Source: an uncultured Cellvibrio sp.
GTDB lineage: Bacteria; Pseudomonadota; Gammaproteobacteria; Pseudomonadales; Cellvibrionaceae
Length of the DNA stretch: 6,827 nt
NCBI GenBank assembly: GCA_946886255.1
Contig: CAMPIG010000265.1
Span: forward strand, 1 to 6,827
Direction: 5' to 3'
Position 1 is the first letter of the stretch; each line of letters starts with the position of its first letter. The notes below the pieces were generated by a model, which saw nothing but the letters and a program-made list of their open reading frames with translations, was not told where the DNA came from and ran no database searches. A program made the translations under genes and the position numbers. This document shows positions 1 to 6,032 of this stretch, in pieces.

Positions 1-854
1 GTGATATACAAACCGGATTCCACTTTGCAGCGATCACCTAACGGAATGCCGATACCGGCATTAGCACCGATCAAGGATTCCTTGCCCACAGAAATGACAA
101 TGTTCCCGCCGCCGGACAGTGTGCCCATGGTTGAGCTGCCGCCACCCAAGTCAGAACCAGCGCCGACAAACACACCGGCAGAGATACGCCCTTCAATCAT
201 TGCCGGACCTTCGGTACCTGCATTAAAGTTCACAAAACCCTCGTGCATGATGGTGGTGCCTTCACCGAGATACGCACCCAAACGCACGCGCGCTGTGTGG
301 GCAATACGCACACCTTTCGGTACGACATAGTTGGTCATCTTGGGAAATTTATCGACGCAGGCCACTTCCAATAATTCGCCATTGATGCGTGCTTGCAATT
401 GACGCTCTGGTAATTCTGCAAGATCAACGGCACCTTGGTTGGTCCAGGCTACATTGGGTAACACGCCGAAGATGCCATTCAAATTCGTGCCATGGGGTTT
501 TACCAGACGATGCGATAATAAATGCAACTTCAAGTAGGCTTCGGGCACGGACGCTGGGCCGGTATCATTTTCCAGCAGGGTCACAACCAGGGGGCGTTGG
601 CTTTTGCTCAGCGTGCGCGCAACAGCAGCCTGGATTTCGTCGCCGACACCCGCCAGTGCATCGGCTAATTCGGCAGCTTGTGCCGGGGTGATGTTGATCG
701 CGTGGTTGCCACCGGTGTAGTTCAGGGTTTTGGTAATGGCATCAACGGTATTGGCCGAGGGATTCAGCAGAGGCTGCGCGTAAAAAATTTCAAGCCATTC
801 ACCTTTGGTATTGTGGGTGCCGACACCTAGTCCGAGGCAGTAAAGAGTTGTCAT
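1..854 (-). CDS. dapD: 2,3,4,5-tetrahydropyridine-2,6-dicarboxylate N-succinyltransferase (DapD), 3' end outside window
   Basis: DapD transfers succinate from succinyl-CoA to tetrahydrodipicolinate in the cytoplasm, the committed step of the succinylase branch of diaminopimelate/lysine synthesis. Translating the minus strand from the ATG at 852-854 gives 284 open codons that run off the left edge. The family is about 340 residues in Pseudomonas, so roughly 60 C-terminal residues are missing. Residues 1-160 match the N-terminal domain of the Pseudomonas/actinobacterial-type DapD (for example AYLKLHLLSHRLVKPH near 106-121 and LLPNVAWTN-like VLPNVAWTN near 131-139). From about 183 the left-handed beta-helix hexapeptide repeats begin, with MHEGFVNFNAGTEGP at 203-217, MIEGR at 219-223 and STMGTLSGGGNIVISVG at 241-257. 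E221 in MIEGR appears to align with the glutamate reported as catalytic in the mycobacterial enzyme; this alignment was made from memory. The start is supported by AGGA six bases upstream. It lies downstream of the yffB-like gene, separated by a REP pair. Confidence 0.96.
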   Translation of the reverse strand, partial: MTTLYCLGLGVGTHNTKGEWLEIFYAQPLLNPSANTVDAITKTLNYTGGNHAINITPAQAAELADALAGVGDEIQAAVARTLSKSQRPLVVTLLENDTGPASVPEAYLKLHLLSHRLVKPHGTNLNGIFGVLPNVAWTNQGAVDLAELPERQLQARINGELLEVACVDKFPKMTNYVVPKGVRIAHTARVRLGAYLGEGTTIMHEGFVNFNAGTEGPAMIEGRISAGVFVGAGSDLGGGSSTMGTLSGGGNIVISVGKESLIGANAGIGIPLGDRCKVESGLYI

Positions 855-860
855 AGTCTT

Positions 861-864
861 TCCT
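861..864 (-). promoter_or_regulatory. Ribosome binding site of dapD
   Basis: The minus strand reads AGGA here, followed by six bases and then the ATG of dapD at 852-854. It is the clearest Shine-Dalgarno match in the window and fixes the dapD start. It also means dapD has its own translation initiation, independent of the upstream yffB-like gene. Confidence 0.75.
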
Positions 865-891
865 ATTGCTTGCGAGTAAAAATTCTTTTTT

Positions 892-974
892 GTCGGATTA
901 CGCCGCTGTGCGGCTAATCCGACCTACGGAGTGCGAGGGTAGGTCGAATTAGCCGCAACGCGGCGTAATCCGAC
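892..974. repeat. REP doublet (REPIN/BIME-like), GTAG heads facing inward
   Basis: Two 36-nt inverted REP sequences lie at 892-927 and 939-974, separated by 11 nt (928-938). By eye 33 of 36 positions are complementary between the arms. Each arm is itself an imperfect palindrome: read from its GTAG head it continues GTCGGATTA, a GCCGC/GCGGC inner stem with a 3-nt loop, one bulged G, then TAATCCGAC. The 939-974 copy carries one mismatch in the outer stem (GTCGAATTA). GTAG followed by a hairpin is the known layout of REP elements mobilised by REP-associated tyrosine transposases (RAYT/TnpA-REP). No such gene is in this window, so any enzyme would act from elsewhere. The GTAG heads face each other across the spacer. 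The element starts 11 nt after the yffB-like stop codon and ends 37 nt before the dapD ATG. In the transcript it would fold into strong stem-loops that could affect stability or read-through. Confidence 0.9.
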
Positions 975-985
975 ACATTCTCCAA

Positions 986-1333
986 TTAACCAAACACCCG
1001 CGCATAATCCGCCGCCTTAAAACCCACCTGTTGTTGCTTGCCGGTATCCAGCAATGGCCGCTTGATCAAAGTTGGGTTTTTCACAATCACCGCCACCGCT
1101 GTTTGTGCATCAAAACTGGATTTGGTCGCTTCATCCAGTTCCTTCCAGGTGGTACTGCGTTTGTTCACCAATGTATCCAGGCCAATATTATTAATCCACT
1201 GATTAACCTGACTTTCGGTCAGGCCATCAACGCGAAAGTCGTGAAAGCGATAATCGATTTGCTGTGTTGCCAACCAGTCCCGCGCTTTCTTGACCGTGTC
1301 ACAATTCTTGATGCCATACAGGGTAATCGTCAT
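986..1333 (-). CDS. YffB-like protein, ArsC/Spx family (thioredoxin fold), function unknown
   Basis: This gene encodes 115 residues of the ArsC/Spx superfamily, in the YffB subgroup by overall sequence and length (E. coli YffB is about 118 residues). The N-terminus MTITLYGIKNCDTVKKARDW shows the first beta strand, the single active-site-type cysteine C11 and the helix after it. FHDFR at 30-34 and LVNKRSTTWKEL at 55-66 follow, then the family signature NPTLIKRPLLDTG at 86-98. No other cysteine is present, so a classical dithiol mechanism within the protein is not possible. There are no arsenic genes nearby, so a role in arsenate reduction is not supported; glutathione-dependent thiol chemistry has been suggested for the family. 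I chose the ATG at 1331-1333 because AAGAG lies eight bases upstream and the protein then starts like its relatives. A TTG at 1349-1351 would add six residues. It lies 19 nt after nth and upstream of dapD. Confidence 0.88.
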   Translation of the reverse strand: MTITLYGIKNCDTVKKARDWLATQQIDYRFHDFRVDGLTESQVNQWINNIGLDTLVNKRSTTWKELDEATKSSFDAQTAVAVIVKNPTLIKRPLLDTGKQQQVGFKAADYARVFG

Positions 1334-1341
1334 AACCAATG

Positions 1342-1346
1342 CTCTT
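1342..1346 (-). promoter_or_regulatory. Ribosome binding site deciding the yffB-like start
   Basis: The minus strand reads AAGAG, eight bases before the ATG at 1331-1333. This favours that ATG over the in-frame TTG at 1349-1351, which sits only one base after the nth stop codon and has no good purine tract in front of it. Confidence 0.55.
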
Positions 1347-1352
1347 TTCAAA

Positions 1353-2024
1353 TCAGGCTTTCAATACAATCTTCGGTTTCTTACGATTGGGATAACAGGT
1401 ACGACAAATATCGCACACAGTGCCGTCGCAAGTTCGCGCGCTACAATGCTCGCGGCCGTAATAAATGATCTGCAAGTGCAACGCATTCCAGGTTTCTTTA
1501 GGAAACAAACGCTTTAAATCTTTTTCCGTTTGCACCACATTTTTGCCGTTGGTCAGTCCCCAGCGCTGCGCCAGTCGATGAATATGTGTATCCACCGGAA
1601 AAGCTGGATGTCCGAATGCTTGACTCATCACTACGCTGGCGGTTTTGTGACCCACGCCCGGTAAGCGTTCCAATGCATCCCAATCTTCCGGTACGTGCCC
1701 GGCGTGTTCATTCACCAGGATTTGTGACAACACAGAAATCGCTCTGGACTTTTGTGGTGAGAGACCGCAGGGCCGAATCACGGCCTGAATTTTTTCTACC
1801 GGTACCTTGGCCATGTCAAACGGATTGTCAGCAAGTTTCCACAACGCCGGTGTAACCTGGTTGACCCTTTCGTCTGTGCATTGCGCCGAGAGCAGCACCG
1901 CAACTAACAGGGTGTAAGGGTCTTTATGCTGCAAAGGAATCGGTGGCGCAGGGTAGAGCGCCTTTAAGCGTTGCAGGATAAAATTTACCCGCTCTTGCTT
2001 GGTTAAATTTTTGTCACTGGTCAT
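1353..2024 (-). CDS. nth: Endonuclease III, DNA glycosylase/AP lyase, with atypical cysteine cluster
   Basis: Endonuclease III removes oxidised pyrimidines from DNA and cleaves the abasic strand during base excision repair. The 223-residue protein (E. coli Nth is 211) shows the family core: LLSAQCTD at 44-51, the helix-hairpin-helix LPGVGHKTA at 121-129 with the catalytic lysine K127, and VDTHIHR at 144-150 with the catalytic aspartate D145. The C-terminus should carry the four-cysteine iron-sulfur loop, spaced C-X6-C-X2-C-X5-C in E. coli. Here there are five cysteines, C194, C199, C204, C207 and C210 (C-X4-C-X4-C-X2-C-X2-C), followed by a basic tail. The first-to-last distance of 16 residues equals that of E. 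coli, so a cluster is plausible but its ligands cannot be assigned with certainty. The ATG overlaps the dapC stop codon as ATGA and has no visible Shine-Dalgarno, which points to translational coupling. The identification is secure. Confidence 0.97.
   Translation of the reverse strand: MTSDKNLTKQERVNFILQRLKALYPAPPIPLQHKDPYTLLVAVLLSAQCTDERVNQVTPALWKLADNPFDMAKVPVEKIQAVIRPCGLSPQKSRAISVLSQILVNEHAGHVPEDWDALERLPGVGHKTASVVMSQAFGHPAFPVDTHIHRLAQRWGLTNGKNVVQTEKDLKRLFPKETWNALHLQIIYYGREHCSARTCDGTVCDICRTCYPNRKKPKIVLKA
2021..2024 (-). other. ATGA stop/start overlap of dapC and nth
   Basis: On the minus strand dapC ends TTA TGA and nth begins ATG ACC, sharing four bases. The sequence just upstream (GTTAACAGTTT) has no Shine-Dalgarno match, so nth translation probably depends on ribosomes finishing dapC. 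This is direct evidence that the two genes share a message. Confidence 0.85.
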
Positions 2025-3220
2025 AAACTGTTAACAAATGTCTTGATACGCTGAGCCGCTTCGATACATTCCGCCAAGGGTGCAACAAGAGCCATACGAA
2101 CATAATCTTCGCCGGGATTTAAGCCATCACAAGTACGCGCCAGATAGCTGCCCGGCAGCACGGTGACGTTTTGCTGGGTAAACAACTGTTGCGCGAAATC
2201 GTCACCACGAATGGGTGTTTTAGGCCAAAGATAAAAACTGGCATCGGGCATGGAGACATCGATCACACCTTCAAGAATATCCAGCACTGCTTCAAATTTT
2301 TGGCGATACGCAATGCGGTTAGCGCGCACGTGCTCTTCATCTTTCCAGGCCGCCGCACTGGCCAACTGGGTGGGAACCGGCATAGCGCAGCCATGATAGG
2401 TGCGATAAAGTAGAAATTTTTTCAGGATATCCGCATCGCCCCCGACGAACCCTGAGCGTAAGCCGGGCAGGTTAGAACGTTTGGACAAACTGTGGAATAC
2501 CACGCAGCGTGCAAAATCGTGGCGGCCTAACTCGGCACAGGCTTGCAGCAACCCGGCGGGAGGCTGTTGCTCATCAAAATATAATTCGGAATAGCATTCA
2601 TCGGATGCGATGACAAAATCATACTGATCCGCCAGGGCAATCAGTTTTTTTAATTGCGCGCTGCTCATCACCGCGCCGGTGGGGTTACCGGGTGAACAGA
2701 TAAACAACACCTGGCAACGGCGCCACACCCCCGGATCTACTGCATCAAAATCCGGAATAAAATGATTCTGCGGTGTGCAATTGAGAAAAAAAGGCTCGGC
2801 CCCGGAAAGAATCGCAGCACCCTCATAAATTTGGTAGAAGGGATTCGGACTCACCAACAGCGGCGCGGACTGCCCACGATCGACAAGTGCCTGTGCAAAC
2901 GCGAACAAAGCTTCGCGCGTGCCGTTAACTGGTAAGACATGCCTGTCTGCATCAAAGCTGCCTGGTTTTAAGTGGAAGCGTTGCGTTGCCCAGGTAGCAA
3001 TTGCCTGGCGTAATTCCGGCAATCCTTTGGTAGTGGGATATTGGGATAATGCAGCAAGGTTATCGACGAGTGTCTGTAACACAAATGCTGGTGGTTCGTG
3101 TTTCGGTTCCCCGATAGACAAGGCAATGTGAGTCAAATGTGCCGGTGCAGATACCGCCGCTTTCAGCGCAGCCAATTTTTCGAAAGGGTAGGGATGGAGT
3201 TGTTGCAAATCCGGGTTCAT
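2021..3220 (-). CDS. dapC: N-succinyldiaminopimelate aminotransferase (DapC), PLP-dependent class I/II
   Basis: DapC converts N-succinyl-2-amino-6-ketopimelate to N-succinyl-LL-diaminopimelate with glutamate as amino donor, the step after DapD in lysine and peptidoglycan precursor synthesis. The 399-residue protein is full length for this family and begins MNPDLQQLHPYPFEKL, a characteristic DapC start. It continues with SIGEPKHEPPAFV at 35-47, YPTTKGLPELR at 61-71 and VNGTREALFAFAQ at 98-110. Fold-type I features are Y129 in NPFYQIYEG, the cofactor-binding SPGNPTG at 176-182 (N179), SDECY at 206-210 (D207), the Schiff-base lysine K247 in SLSKRSN, and R375 in YVRMALV, expected to bind the substrate carboxylate. 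The frame is open upstream to a TTG at 3260-3262, but that codon lies inside a REP repeat, so the ATG at 3218-3220 is chosen; GAAG lies about eight bases before it. It is separated from glnD by a REP pair and overlaps nth downstream. Confidence 0.96.
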   Translation of the reverse strand: MNPDLQQLHPYPFEKLAALKAAVSAPAHLTHIALSIGEPKHEPPAFVLQTLVDNLAALSQYPTTKGLPELRQAIATWATQRFHLKPGSFDADRHVLPVNGTREALFAFAQALVDRGQSAPLLVSPNPFYQIYEGAAILSGAEPFFLNCTPQNHFIPDFDAVDPGVWRRCQVLFICSPGNPTGAVMSSAQLKKLIALADQYDFVIASDECYSELYFDEQQPPAGLLQACAELGRHDFARCVVFHSLSKRSNLPGLRSGFVGGDADILKKFLLYRTYHGCAMPVPTQLASAAAWKDEEHVRANRIAYRQKFEAVLDILEGVIDVSMPDASFYLWPKTPIRGDDFAQQLFTQQNVTVLPGSYLARTCDGLNPGEDYVRMALVAPLAECIEAAQRIKTFVNSL

Positions 3221-3242
3221 TGTCAAAACTTCACATACGTTT

Positions 3243-3330
3243 GTAGGTCGGATTAGCCGCAAGGCGTAATCCGACGGGTTTACTGTTCAATGATAATGTC
3301 GGATTACGCCTTGCGGCTAATCCGACCTAC
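3243..3330. repeat. REP doublet (REPIN/BIME-like), perfect inverted copies, GTAG heads facing outward
   Basis: Two 33-nt REP sequences at 3243-3275 and 3298-3330 are exact reverse complements of each other, with a 22-nt spacer (3276-3297). Each copy read from its head is GTAG, then GTCGGATTA, a short GCC/GGC inner stem closing a GCAA loop, a bulged G, and TAATCCGAC. It belongs to the same family as the pair at 892-974 but is a shorter form with a 3-bp rather than 5-bp inner stem. The heads lie on the outside, the opposite of the other pair. The element begins 11 nt after the glnD stop codon and ends 22 nt before the dapC ATG. A transcript through it could form either two small hairpins or one 33-bp stem with a 22-nt loop, long enough to be a double-strand-RNase substrate. 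There is no U-tract after it in the direction of transcription, so it is not a standard intrinsic terminator. Confidence 0.94.
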
Positions 3331-3341
3331 ACGCTTCTTCC

Positions 3342-6029
3342 TTATTGGCTGGTAACGCGTCGGTCCAATTGTTCGCAAATTTCCCTCTGCAAACGTTCGC
3401 ACATATCAGGGTCGCTGAGCGGAAGCCCCTGGTTGTCCGAGATAAAGAAAATATCTTCCACGCGCTCACCAAGCGTGGCGATCTTGGCATTCTGCAACTG
3501 CACATCGAATTGCAAGAAAATGCGGCCGATACACGCGAGCAGGCCGGGACGATCCGGGCTGATGACTTCCAGCATGGTATAGCCGCTGATCATGTCATTG
3601 CTCAACGACGTGCGTGTAGGCATGGAGAAATATTTCAAGCGGCGCGGCGTGCGGCGGGTAATCACTTCGGAATAATTGTCCGCCAGGCGCAATTCATCTT
3701 GCAACGCATTGTGAATATTCTTCAGCATGGCCGGATTGTTGCCCAGAGGTTCACCGGTCTGATTGAGTACAAAGAATGTATCAATGGTGTACCCCGATTT
3801 GGAGTTGTAGATGCGCGCGTCCTGAATGGACAGGTTTTGTTGATCGAGCGCTGACGCGACTGCAACAAAGACATTCTTGCGCTCTTTGCTGCGCACAAAA
3901 ATTTGCGTGGCTCCTGCCAATTCTTTATTGGTGGTCTTCTTGATCAGGATCAGTGGTGCATCGTCTTGCTGATCTGCTACGGCGGCAGTGTGCCAGGCGA
4001 TATCCTGGAAACTCTCGCGCAGGAAATATTCCTCGCCCATATCGCCCCAGATTTGCCAGGCGCGTTCCGCACTGATCCCTTTGCGTTCCAGTTTGCGAAT
4101 AGCGGCCTGTTGGGTTTCTTCTATCAAATCCTGTTTATCAATATTGTTTTCCAGTCCGCGACGCAACGCGCGGCGCGTATCCAGATACAACTGCCGCAAC
4201 AAACTGGCGCGCCAGGTATTCCACAGTTCTTTGTTGGTGCCGTTAATATCGGCCACAGTTAAACAATACAGATAATCCAGGTGTAATTGATCGCCGACGC
4301 GCAGGGCAAAGTTGTGAATAATCTCCGGGTCAGAAATATCCTGCTTTTGCGCCACCGCCGACATCAACAAATGCTGTTCCACTAACCAGCACACCAGACG
4401 GGTTTCGCGCGGCGAGATACCATGTCGCTGACAGAACTCTTCAGCATCTACCGCACCCAATGTGGAGTGATCGCCGCCGCGCCCCTTGGCAATATCGTGA
4501 TAAAGCCCAGAGACATACAACAGTTCCAGCTTGGGTAAACGGTTAACCACATGGGCGGCGACGGGAAAATCTGCTTTGGCCGATGGCAGCAGGAAATTAC
4601 ACATGTTTTGCACGACTTTGAGCGTATGTGCATCGACTGTATAAATATGGAACAGATCATGTTGCATCTGCCCGGTTACACGACCGAATTCCGGCAGATA
4701 TAAACCCAGGATGCCGTAACGCGTCATGCGTTTCAGTTGCTCTACCAAACCAGCTGACTGTTGCAACAGCTTCATAAAGAGCTGGGTATTTTTAGCGTCG
4801 CGACGATATTGCTCATCAATAAGATAGCGGTTTTCACGTAACAGCCGAATGGTGGATGCGTGAACGCCTTCTATCTCAGGATGCTGCGCCATCAGCACAA
4901 AAATTTCTAACAGCGCTGACGGTCGCTCTTCAAAAACGGTGTCATGGATTGCTTCAATATAATTATCACGAATCTGAAAACGCTCGTTAAGCGGAACCAC
5001 TGAATGCGCAACATTTTTGTTCAGAATCACTTCCTGCAAGAATTGCAGGAGCACGTCATTCAATTCGCGCAATGCCAGTACCGTGCGGTAATACTTATGC
5101 ATGAACTGCTCGACCGCGAGGTTCTCGCTGTTGTCAGCGTAGCCAAATAGCTTGGCCAGTTCGCGCTGGTGATCGAACAGCAAACGTTCTTCAGCCCGTT
5201 TGGCCACCATGTGCAAACCGTAGCGCACTCGCCAGAGAAATTCCTCGCCGCTGTAGAGCATGGAAAACTCTTCTTCAGTGAAAAAATTCTTGCCGTGCAG
5301 TTGGCGTAACGTGCGGACCTGATAGTAGCGTTTGGCTACCCAGCAAATGACCTGGATATCGCGCAAACCACCGGGAGCATTTTTGATGTTGGGCTCAAGG
5401 TTGTATTCGGTATCGTTGTATTTTTGATGCCGTTGGATTTGTTCATCCCACTTTGCGCGAAAAAATTCATCAGCAGGCCAAAGTTGGTCGGGCGATGTGA
5501 GTTGTTGCAATTCCTGGCGCAGACTTTCGTCGCCAACCAGCGTGCGCGACTCCATGATATTGGTCGCCACGGTAATATCACTGCGGGCGATCTCCACGCA
5601 TTGCTTGACAGTGCGGACGCTGTGGCCAATCTCCAGACCGATATCCCAAAGCAGCGTAAGAAAGCGTTCGATATTATCTTTGTAGGCAGGCAGTACAGCG
5701 GCGGTGTGCAGGATCAGTAGGTCAATATCGGAAAACGGATGAAGTTCGCCGCGACCGTAACCACCAACAGCTTCCAGGCTGATTCCTTCGGGCCATTCGA
5801 ACTGATACCAGGCGTAATGGAGGATGCAATCGATAAACAGCGCGCGTTCGTAAACCAGCGTGCGAATGTCTTCACCTTCGCAGAAGCGTGCGTTGAATTG
5901 CCCGTTGGCCGCTGCCAGGGCGTCCTTGAATACCGTGATGATCGGTTTTTCTGTCAGGGCGCGACGAAAACGGCTTTGATCGAAAAAGAACAGCGGTCTT
6001 TCGAAGTAGGGCACCGAAGGGTTCAGCAT
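3342..6029 (-). CDS. glnD: Bifunctional PII uridylyltransferase / uridylyl-removing enzyme (GlnD)
   Basis: GlnD is the cytoplasmic glutamine sensor. At low glutamine it uridylylates PII proteins (GlnB/GlnK), and at high glutamine it removes UMP, so controlling glutamine synthetase adenylylation and nitrogen-regulated transcription. The 895-residue length matches the family (E. coli 890). The nucleotidyltransferase domain (about 60-340) has GGYGRGELHPFSDIDLL at 89-105, with the metal-binding D101 and D103 and the conserved NAPGGLRDIQ at 217-226. The HD domain (about 440-600) has HDLFHIYTVDAHTL at 457-470 and the histidine-aspartate pair H511-D512 in YHDIAKGRGGDHS, followed by EQHLLMS. Two C-terminal ACT domains for glutamine binding lie at about 708-780 and 818-890 (EVISPDRPGLL at 821-831). 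All catalytic motifs are intact, so both activities are expected. It starts 3 nt after the map stop codon, and a GGAG tract lies within the end of map, suggesting co-transcription. A REP pair follows its stop codon. Confidence 0.98.
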   Translation of the reverse strand: MLNPSVPYFERPLFFFDQSRFRRALTEKPIITVFKDALAAANGQFNARFCEGEDIRTLVYERALFIDCILHYAWYQFEWPEGISLEAVGGYGRGELHPFSDIDLLILHTAAVLPAYKDNIERFLTLLWDIGLEIGHSVRTVKQCVEIARSDITVATNIMESRTLVGDESLRQELQQLTSPDQLWPADEFFRAKWDEQIQRHQKYNDTEYNLEPNIKNAPGGLRDIQVICWVAKRYYQVRTLRQLHGKNFFTEEEFSMLYSGEEFLWRVRYGLHMVAKRAEERLLFDHQRELAKLFGYADNSENLAVEQFMHKYYRTVLALRELNDVLLQFLQEVILNKNVAHSVVPLNERFQIRDNYIEAIHDTVFEERPSALLEIFVLMAQHPEIEGVHASTIRLLRENRYLIDEQYRRDAKNTQLFMKLLQQSAGLVEQLKRMTRYGILGLYLPEFGRVTGQMQHDLFHIYTVDAHTLKVVQNMCNFLLPSAKADFPVAAHVVNRLPKLELLYVSGLYHDIAKGRGGDHSTLGAVDAEEFCQRHGISPRETRLVCWLVEQHLLMSAVAQKQDISDPEIIHNFALRVGDQLHLDYLYCLTVADINGTNKELWNTWRASLLRQLYLDTRRALRRGLENNIDKQDLIEETQQAAIRKLERKGISAERAWQIWGDMGEEYFLRESFQDIAWHTAAVADQQDDAPLILIKKTTNKELAGATQIFVRSKERKNVFVAVASALDQQNLSIQDARIYNSKSGYTIDTFFVLNQTGEPLGNNPAMLKNIHNALQDELRLADNYSEVITRRTPRRLKYFSMPTRTSLSNDMISGYTMLEVISPDRPGLLACIGRIFLQFDVQLQNAKIATLGERVEDIFFISDNQGLPLSDPDMCERLQREICEQLDRRVTSQ

Positions 6030-6032
6030 GAT

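Noticed and set aside
1..330. 109-codon plus-strand open frame at the left edge, rich in proline
   Set aside because: The minus strand here encodes the glycine-rich beta-helix of DapD; glycine codons read in antisense give proline, which explains the composition.
892..974. Intrinsic terminator after the yffB-like gene
   Set aside because: The stem-loops are strong, but on the coding strand they are followed by an A-run, not a U-tract. Rho-dependent effects cannot be judged from sequence.
986..1333. True arsenate reductase
   Set aside because: ArsC-family similarity alone does not show arsenate reduction, and there is no arsR, arsB or other ars gene; the YffB-type sequence is a better fit.
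1334..1351. Longer yffB-like frame from TTG 1349-1351
   Set aside because: It adds six residues not expected in the family and lacks a ribosome binding site, whereas the ATG at 1331-1333 has AAGAG at good spacing.
1031..1468. 145-codon plus-strand open frame across the yffB-like/nth junction
   Set aside because: It is antisense to two real genes, and no domain is recognisable.
3221..3262. Longer dapC reading frame starting at TTG 3260-3262, adding 14 residues
   Set aside because: The start codon and the first residues fall inside the REP repeat, and the protein from the ATG at 3218-3220 already begins with the typical DapC N-terminus.
892..3330. CRISPR or other repeat array
   Set aside because: There are only two inverted pairs 2.3 kb apart in intergenic gaps, with no regular spacers or cas genes; the structure is that of REP elements.
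3345..3854. 169-codon plus-strand open frame opposite glnD
   Set aside because: It lies wholly antisense to the conserved ACT-domain region of glnD and its translation resembles no family I know; it is a by-product of glnD codon use.
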